This document shows positions 4,572 through 9,291 of a DNA stretch of 9,291 nucleotides, one piece after another. The notes beneath the pieces are model-generated. The model searched no databases and was not told where the DNA came from. It worked only from the letters and a program-made list of their open reading frames with translations. Each line of letters starts with the position of its first letter. Positions within the stretch are counted from its first letter, which is position 1. This DNA comes from Candidatus Gastranaerophilales bacterium. Lineage in GTDB: Bacteria > Cyanobacteriota > Vampirovibrionia > Gastranaerophilales > Gastranaerophilaceae. Position numbers and translations under genes: made by a program. The DNA lies in the NCBI GenBank assembly GCA_944326495.1, contig CALVEE010000188.1, positions 1 to 9,291 on the forward strand, in the 5' to 3' direction.

Positions 4572-7121
4572 TTACTCTTCTGTTCCAATAATAGAAGTCT
4601 GCTCACCTGCTGACATATCTTCAATAGTACAGCCGCCGGATGGAGTAGTATCTTCATCATCCTTATCTGTATTAACAATTTTATTTACTGAAACAACTGT
4701 ATCATTATCAACAAGGTTTTGAGCCCTTACACCCGTTGCCGGTCTGCCCTGACAAGAGATATCACCGGCTTTAATCCTTGTTACAATACCGTTTGCAGTA
4801 ACAAGCATAATCTCATCGCTTTCTTCAACAATAGTTAATGCAACAAGTCTTGACATATTAGACTTAAATTTGGTTGCTATCAAACCGATACCGCCTCTGT
4901 TTTGTGTACGGAATTCAGAGAGTTTTGTGCGTTTCCCGAAACCGTCTGAGGTTACAACAAGCAGATCTGCATCATAATTTCTCGGTACAATATCGCATCC
5001 GATAATTGTATCAGCAGCACGGAGTTTCATAGATGTAACACCCCTTGCGCTTCTGCCTAGCGGTCTTAAATCTTCAATCGGGAATCTTATTGCCATACCG
5101 CAGGATGTACCGATTATAATTTCGTCATTCGGATTTGCAAGTTTAACCCAGTTGAGTTTGTCGCCTTCTTCCAGTGAAATTGCAATAATACCGCTTCTTC
5201 TGATACTTGCAAAGTTATCCAGCTCAATACGTTTGATATAACCTTTTTGAGTCAGCATGATAAGGTTCAAATCATGAGAGAAATTGCTTACCGGAACAAC
5301 AGCTGTAATAGTCTCGCCTTGCTCTATCGGAAGAACATTCACAATAGGAAGTCCCTTGGATTGTCTGCCGCCTTCAGGGAAATCGTATACATTCAAACTG
5401 TATACAATACCTTTAGATGAGAAGAACAATACTTTATCATGCATCATTGCAGTAAAGAAATGTTGTATATCATCGTCATCCTTGGTTTTCATGCCTGCTT
5501 TACCGCGTGTTGCACGGTTCTGGCGTTCAAAAGTATCAAGAGAAATTCTCTTTAAATATCCCTGATGGGTAATAAATACAGCCATCGGAGTATTCGGAGT
5601 CAAATCCTCTATTGTAACTTCGCCCTGCTCAGGAACGATTTGAGTTTTTCTGTCATCCCCATACTTTTCTTTATCTTCTAAAAGCTCTGCCTTAATAATA
5701 TCAAGAACTTTTTGTCTGTCTGCCAGAATTCCCTCATATTCTTCAATCTTTTTAAGCAGTTCATCATATTCATTTTTGATTTTGTCCTGCTCTAATCCTG
5801 TCAATCTTCTTAACTGCATTTCAAGAATTGCATTAGCCTGATCAACATCAAGCCCGAATCTGCTCATCAAGCCGACTCTTGCATCGTCAGTAGTTTTGGA
5901 TTTCTTAATTAGTTCAATAACTTCATCTAAAGAACCTAAAGCAATCAATAAACCTGCTAAAATATGTGCTCTGATTTTAGCTTTCTTTAAGAAATAAATG
6001 GTTCTTCTTGTAACAATTTCAACCCTATGCTCAACAAATTCGTTTAACACTTCATAAAGGTTAAGCAGCCTTGGCTGTTTGCCGCACAATGTAACCATGT
6101 TTACGCCGAAAGTCGTTGCAAGCTGTGTATATTTAAACAGATTATTTTTAACAACTTCCGGCTTAGCATCGCGCTTAAGCTCGATTACAATACGCATCCC
6201 TTCTCTGTCAGATTCGTCTCTCAAATCTGAAATACCGTTTATTCTCTGTTCTTTAACCAAATCTGCAATTTTCTCTATTAACTGTGCTTTATTAACCTGA
6301 TAAGGAATTTCAGTAACAATGATTGCAGTTCTGGTCTGTCTGCCTGCTCCGCCCGGAATTTCTTCAATCGTAGCAACAGCAGACATTTTAATAGAGCCTC
6401 TACCTGTCTCATAAGCCTGTCTTATATCATTTAAGCCGACAATGGTTGCAGCAGTCGGGAAATCAGGGCCTTTAATATGTTCCATCAAACCTTCAACGGT
6501 AATCTGCGGATTATCAATTAACGCGATTGTTCCGTCTACGACTTCTCTTAAGTTATGAGGCGGAATATTGGTTGCCATACCTACAGCAATACCGGATACA
6601 CCGTTTAATAAAAGCATTGGGAGTCTTACCGGTAAAACGGAAGGTTCCTCTAAAGAACCGTCAAAGTTCGGTCCGAAGTCAACAGTTTCACAATCAATAT
6701 CAGCAAGCATAGAAGTAGTAATTTTGTGCATCCTTGCCTCTGTATAACGCATTGCAGCAGCGCTGTCACCGTCAACTGACCCGAAATTACCATGCCCGTC
6801 AACTACAAGATATCTCGTATTAAAGTCCTGTGCAAGACGCACAAGAGCTTCATACACAGAGCTATCACCGTGCGGGTGATATTTACCGAGAACTTCACCG
6901 ACAATACGTGCACATTTCTTAAATGGCTTATCAGGTGTCATTCCTAACTCGTTCATTGCATACAAAATACGTCTGTGAACAGGCTTTAATCCGTCTCTTA
7001 CATCCGGAAGGGCACGCCCTACGATTACACTCATTGCATAATCTATATAGCACTTTTTCATCTCTTCTCTAATATTAACCGGAACTATTTTACCGTCTGA
7101 AAACATATTCTGCTGTGCCAA
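4572..7121 (-). CDS. gyrA: DNA gyrase subunit A
   Basis: An 849-residue type IIA topoisomerase A subunit; with GyrB it negatively supercoils DNA. The winged-helix/breakage domain starts near residue 30 with YAMSVIVGRALPDVRDGLKP (28-47), and the active-site tyrosine is Y126 in AAAMRYTEAR. The quinolone-determining region reads HPHGDSSVYE (82-91), with serine at E. coli position 83 and glutamate at position 87, the usual sensitive-type pair. The tower and coiled-coil C-gate follow (about 150-490). The beta-pinwheel spans about 505-815 and ends in an acidic tail (NTDKDDEDTT onward). The GyrA-box position is degenerate (QNRATRG, 534-540), with QNRGGIG in a later blade (740-746). A topoisomerase IV A subunit is possible, but the length and this blade favour GyrA. 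The start is TTG at 7121 behind GAGGAG; the next ATG (7106) has no ribosome site. Confidence 0.95.
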   Translation of the reverse strand: MAQQNMFSDGKIVPVNIREEMKKCYIDYAMSVIVGRALPDVRDGLKPVHRRILYAMNELGMTPDKPFKKCARIVGEVLGKYHPHGDSSVYEALVRLAQDFNTRYLVVDGHGNFGSVDGDSAAAMRYTEARMHKITTSMLADIDCETVDFGPNFDGSLEEPSVLPVRLPMLLLNGVSGIAVGMATNIPPHNLREVVDGTIALIDNPQITVEGLMEHIKGPDFPTAATIVGLNDIRQAYETGRGSIKMSAVATIEEIPGGAGRQTRTAIIVTEIPYQVNKAQLIEKIADLVKEQRINGISDLRDESDREGMRIVIELKRDAKPEVVKNNLFKYTQLATTFGVNMVTLCGKQPRLLNLYEVLNEFVEHRVEIVTRRTIYFLKKAKIRAHILAGLLIALGSLDEVIELIKKSKTTDDARVGLMSRFGLDVDQANAILEMQLRRLTGLEQDKIKNEYDELLKKIEEYEGILADRQKVLDIIKAELLEDKEKYGDDRKTQIVPEQGEVTIEDLTPNTPMAVFITHQGYLKRISLDTFERQNRATRGKAGMKTKDDDDIQHFFTAMMHDKVLFFSSKGIVYSLNVYDFPEGGRQSKGLPIVNVLPIEQGETITAVVPVSNFSHDLNLIMLTQKGYIKRIELDNFASIRRSGIIAISLEEGDKLNWVKLANPNDEIIIGTSCGMAIRFPIEDLRPLGRSARGVTSMKLRAADTIIGCDIVPRNYDADLLVVTSDGFGKRTKLSEFRTQNRGGIGLIATKFKSNMSRLVALTIVEESDEIMLVTANGIVTRIKAGDISCQGRPATGVRAQNLVDNDTVVSVNKIVNTDKDDEDTTPSGGCTIEDMSAGEQTSIIGTEE

Positions 7122-7128
7122 AATCTTT

Positions 7129-7134
7129 CTCCTC
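7129..7134 (-). promoter_or_regulatory. Ribosome binding site fixing the TTG start of gyrA
   Basis: GAGGAG lies 7 bases upstream of the TTG at 7119-7121 on the minus strand, an ideal spacing. The first in-frame ATG, five codons further on, is preceded by CACAGCAGAAT and has no such site. This supports TTG as the start. Confidence 0.75.
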
Positions 7135-7155
7135 TATCCCACTATAACTATTTAC

Positions 7156-7183
7156 ATGCTAGCACAAAAAAGCTTTGTGTAAA
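7156..7183 (-). promoter_or_regulatory. gyrA promoter with extended -10
   Basis: On the minus strand TTTACA (7178-7183) is followed by a 16-base spacer ending in TGC and then TAGCAT (7156-7161), so the -10 is of the extended TGnTAnnAT kind. Transcription would start near 7149, leaving a leader of about 28 bases with GAGGAG. The spacer contains CACAAAGCTTTTTTGTG, an inverted CACAAA/TTTGTG pair that could be an operator or chance. Confidence 0.6.
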
Positions 7184-7426
7184 GCAAGATATTATTTAAA
7201 AATATTTTATATATATTCCTTAAATCCTTATGTAATAAGCTTTTAAAGAGTGTAACATTTTTGTAAAATCAGGCAATTTTTTAAAACAAAATTACTTTAT
7301 ATATACGTAAGGGATAAATAAAAAAAGTTTAAAAACAAATTCTACAAAAACAGAATGGTCAAATAAGACCGTGAAGTTCATTTACCCCTTTTATACTCTC
7401 TCTTAATATCCTCGTGTTTATTTAAT
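7184..7426. other. AT-rich stretch without a gene upstream of gyrA
   Basis: About 240 bases, very AT-rich, with no open frame of convincing length or ribosome site on either strand. It holds only weak signals. One is GGTC-AAATAA-GACC (4-bp stem, near 7357-7370). Another is ATTCT/AGAAT flanking an A-run (near 7338-7355). There are also T-runs on the minus strand around 7320-7333 that could help end transcription arriving from the TPR gene. A further promoter for gyrA (TTGCCT and TACACT, 16 bases apart, near 7250-7280) is possible but weak. I see no RNA gene here. Confidence 0.5.
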
Positions 7427-7451
7427 GTTTGCCATTGTCTAAACGGCAAAC
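7427..7451. repeat. Inverted repeat GTTTGCC/GGCAAAC
   Basis: A perfect 7-bp inverted repeat (7427-7433 and 7445-7451) with an 11-base loop. Read on the plus strand, it is followed by CTTTTGTTTATT-like T-rich sequence, terminator-like, yet no plus-strand gene precedes it. On the minus strand there is no T-run. It borders the GC-rich element on its left side and may belong to it. Confidence 0.45.
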
Positions 7452-7465
7452 TTTTCTTTTGTTTA

Positions 7466-7635
7466 TTGAACCCCTCCCCGAAATCAAAGATTTCGACCCT
7501 CCCACAAGGGGCGGGTAGTTTCCACGCCTGGCGTAGTGCTTTGCCCCTTGAGGGAGCGGATTTGCGGACGGAGGGTAAATGTGAGCTTGGAGCAAATCCA
7601 AGACAGGGGTGGGGTGGGTGATAATTGGAGTTCAA
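7466..7635. repeat. GC-rich folded intergenic element (MITE- or REP-like, or structured RNA)
   Basis: About 170 bases, sharply richer in GC than either side and full of nested inverted repeats. The ends are TTGAAC (7466-7471) and GTTCAA (7630-7635). Inside these, CCCCTCCCC (7471-7479) faces GGGGTGGGG (7606-7614) with one mismatch. Within that are three further stems. A 7-bp hairpin, CGAAATC-AAA-GATTTCG, lies at 7479-7495. A 14-base stem with one mismatch joins 7499-7512 and 7543-7556, and its loop carries ACGCC-T-GGCGT. A perfect hairpin, CTTGGA-GCAAA-TCCAAG, lies at 7586-7602. GGATTTGC (7558-7565) could pair instead with GCAAATCC (7592-7599). The layout is that of a branched, cloverleaf-like fold. 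An open frame crosses it on the minus strand, but its proline/arginine-rich product and lack of a ribosome site argue against coding. I infer a dispersed repeat or a structured RNA; copy number cannot be judged here. Confidence 0.65.
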
Positions 7636-7683
7636 AAGTATAGAATGTCACAAAGCAAAATGCAATAACTAATAGTACAATGT

Positions 7684-8913
7684 TTACCAGTAGTAAGGAT
7701 AACGTCCGAAATAATAGTCATAATACCTCGGAGAATACCATTGATAATATCTTAAACGGTTTTGTTCTTTAAGTAGAGCGTTTTGCTGCTGTAACAAAAT
7801 ATTTTGTTCTTCCCTCTGTTTAGCTTCCAGGCGTCTTGCATTTTCTTCGCTCAAATCTTTATCTAATAATGTTTGCGAATTGTTTAACTCGGAAAAACAA
7901 GCAATCAGGTTGTTTCCGGAATATCTTTTTATGCAGTCATTAGCAGTTTCAAAAAAATCATCCTGGCGCCTGTCCCAGTATATAATATCATCTTTCAGTA
8001 AATCTTGATTTCTTTTTCTTATTTTTATCCAGTCCGGCTTTTTGCAATAGTTAGTTATTTTGTCGTAAGCTTTATCTATTCTTTTCTGCTCTATAGGTAC
8101 AATAAGCTCATTAATCTTCTTCACCATAGAAAGAGAATTTTGTGCAAAATAGAGATTTTTAGCTTTATAGTAATTTATGAGTTTCTCATCAGGATTAGAT
8201 GTTGTATAAGCTAATCTCATATAGTTATTCGGTTCATTCGGACAGTATTTTATCAGATTCGCAGCAGATTTATATGCACCGGCCGGATTTTTCATAACAG
8301 TGTATGCCGTAAAAAGAATTTCTTGGGCGGGAACAAAAAACCGTGAATCATTAGATATTTTTGACTCATACAAAACCGCATTCTTATAATCCTGCATATA
8401 AAAATAGTTTTGCCCTAACTGAAATAGAGAAGCGTCATAGACAGGATTTTTTGTTTTTATATATGCCGCTAGGATTTTATTGGAATTTAAATAATCGCCG
8501 CACCTGGAATATAATACAGCTATTCTGTAGTCAATAACAGGTCTCTGGACTAAATTCCATTTGTCTTCTTCTTTAATTTTATTCGCATAGTCCAGGGCTT
8601 TTTGATACTCACTTTTTGCATTATAAAAATCCATAAGCCTGATATAATTCGGAATGAGGTTTGGATAATATTTATCAGCTTTTTCAATTTTCCCTTTTGC
8701 AACATACTTCTCATTCTTTAGAAGTTTTTTATAAAGCTTTTTATCCTCTTTTGAGAGTGTTTTTTGCCTATCCTTATCAAGCTGATTAAATTTTATATTT
8801 AAATCGTTTGAAATATTATAAAATTTTGCATAATCGGGTTTGGGATTAATTGCAAAAGCATACCCCAGAGATAATATAATGCAAATTAAACTAATGAATA
8901 TTTTTATTTTCAT
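7684..8913 (-). CDS. Secreted TPR-like repeat protein with coiled coil and tyrosine-rich tail
   Basis: A 409-residue exported protein. Residues 1-21 (MKIKIFISLICIILSLGYAFA) are a signal peptide with an AFA cleavage site and no lipobox. About residues 75-270 show roughly five TPR-like helix pairs, such as LMDFYNAKSEYQKALDYANK, AVLYSRCGDYLNSNKILAAY and LGQNYFYMQDYKNAVLYESK, with weaker units after. Near residues 355-385 lies a coiled coil rich in E, Q and L (REEQNILLQQQNALLKEQN). The last 24 residues are extraordinarily aromatic: 10 Tyr, 2 Trp and 1 Phe, with Arg between. The frame opens 6 codons earlier at 8931, but the ATG at 8913 is chosen because it begins the signal peptide and has GAGGA about 11 bases upstream. 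It overlaps the receiver-domain gene by 23 bases, so the two are co-transcribed. TPRs suggest protein binding in the periplasm or envelope; the function is unknown. Confidence 0.82.
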   Translation of the reverse strand: MKIKIFISLICIILSLGYAFAINPKPDYAKFYNISNDLNIKFNQLDKDRQKTLSKEDKKLYKKLLKNEKYVAKGKIEKADKYYPNLIPNYIRLMDFYNAKSEYQKALDYANKIKEEDKWNLVQRPVIDYRIAVLYSRCGDYLNSNKILAAYIKTKNPVYDASLFQLGQNYFYMQDYKNAVLYESKISNDSRFFVPAQEILFTAYTVMKNPAGAYKSAANLIKYCPNEPNNYMRLAYTTSNPDEKLINYYKAKNLYFAQNSLSMVKKINELIVPIEQKRIDKAYDKITNYCKKPDWIKIRKRNQDLLKDDIIYWDRRQDDFFETANDCIKRYSGNNLIACFSELNNSQTLLDKDLSEENARRLEAKQREEQNILLQQQNALLKEQNRLRYYQWYSPRYYDYYFGRYPYYW

Positions 8914-9291
8914 CCGATAACAGTTCCTCATAAGCTGAAAAACACTTTAAAGCCGTAGATTTCGGAATACAAGACACTCCTAAAGTTTCCGCAATATGCC
9001 TTATATTATACGTCGCTGAAATCATTACAACTTTTGTACTGTTATAACGAGTAAATGTTTTTATTTGTTCAACGAGCCATTCTCCGGCATGTTTTGGAGC
9101 ATAATCATCTTCCATCTGTAAGTCTGTTATTATAGCATAATAAGGCTTCCCTTCAAGCAAATAATCGTAAGCTCGTGCTGCGGATTCTGCTGTATCAATC
9201 TCAATTTCTTCCGCCGGAAAAAGCTCCTGCATAATGTTTGAATTATAATCGCGCCAGCCTTTTATATCATCAACTATCAAAAATCTTTTCA
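8891..9291 (-). CDS. Stand-alone response-regulator receiver domain (start codon cut by window edge)
   Basis: A CheY-like receiver domain with no output domain. The frame is open to the window end, where it reads xTG-AAA-AGA-TTT-TTG-ATA-GTT-GAT-GAT, that is (M)KRFLIVDD, a textbook receiver start. Only the first base of the start codon is probably missing, giving 133 residues. In that numbering the acidic pair is D8-D9, the phospho-acceptor is D57 in IITDLQM, the switch Ser is S92 in VVMISAT, and the lysine is K111 in CIPKS. All residues needed for phosphorylation are therefore present. The loop after the acceptor, EDDYAPKHAGEWL, is long. A single-domain receiver acts by binding a partner or as a phosphate relay; its kinase is not in view. 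The stop lies 23 bases inside the TPR gene, so the two form an operon. Confidence 0.87.
   Translation of the reverse strand, partial: KRFLIVDDIKGWRDYNSNIMQELFPAEEIEIDTAESAARAYDYLLEGKPYYAIITDLQMEDDYAPKHAGEWLVEQIKTFTRYNSTKVVMISATYNIRHIAETLGVSCIPKSTALKCFSAYEELLSDENKNIH

Noticed and set aside
7378..7635. 85-residue minus-strand open frame starting HPPHPCLGFAP-like
   Set aside because: It begins at a TTG with no ribosome site, is rich in Pro/Arg/Ser in a way that mirrors the C- and G-blocks, and coincides with the folded repeat. I treat it as a chance frame across the element.
8914..8931. Longer start of the TPR protein at ATG 8931
   Set aside because: It would put MRNCYR before the signal peptide and has no ribosome site, while ATG 8913 has both.
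9278..9280. TTG start for the receiver-domain gene
   Set aside because: It would remove the KRF residues that belong to the first beta strand. The open frame continues to a truncated xTG codon at the window edge, the more likely start.

Overview
The window is 9.3 kb of AT-rich bacterial chromosome. Every complete gene lies on the minus strand; the only plus-strand gene is the tail of one at the left edge. The cell appears Gram-negative-type or at least exports proteins through Sec, since two genes start with clear signal peptides. The best lineage hint is in GyrA. At the GyrA-box position it reads QNRATRGKAG, a form I associate from memory with cyanobacterial-type gyrases rather than the canonical QRRGGRG. 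With the low GC content, this suggests a non-photosynthetic relative of Cyanobacteria (Gastranaerophilales/'Melainabacteria'-like gut bacterium). That assignment is inference, not proof.

Layout from left to right, which is downstream to upstream for the minus strand: (1) the 3' end of an unidentified plus-strand gene (1-96), convergent with (2) a YuiF/NhaC-type 12-helix transporter. The transporter sits 4 bp behind (3) a 100-residue protein made of two RWYD repeats, and both follow a good sigma70-type promoter at 1750-1778. (4) A YggU/DUF167 protein overlaps by ATGA (5) an unaccompanied DNA methyltransferase with an unusual HPPY motif. (6) A secreted protein of 112 residues carries 14 cysteines in CDPC repeats and has its own terminator. 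(7) ilvC (ketol-acid reductoisomerase) is separated from (8) gyrA by a perfect 12-bp GC-rich hairpin. gyrA starts at a TTG behind a strong ribosome site and an extended -10 promoter. (9) About 560 bp without a gene follows. It is AT-rich near gyrA and then holds a GC-rich, highly folded ~170-bp element with nested inverted repeats. (10) A secreted TPR-like protein with a tyrosine-rich tail overlaps by 23 bp (11) a stand-alone response-regulator receiver domain whose start codon is cut by the window edge.

Most of the window is housekeeping: gyrase, branched-chain amino acid synthesis, a permease and YggU. The parts most likely to be undescribed are the folded GC-rich element at 7466-7635, the CDPC-repeat secreted protein, the receiver/TPR pair, and the RWYD protein coupled to the transporter. 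I see no tRNA, rRNA, CRISPR array, insertion sequence or phage gene.
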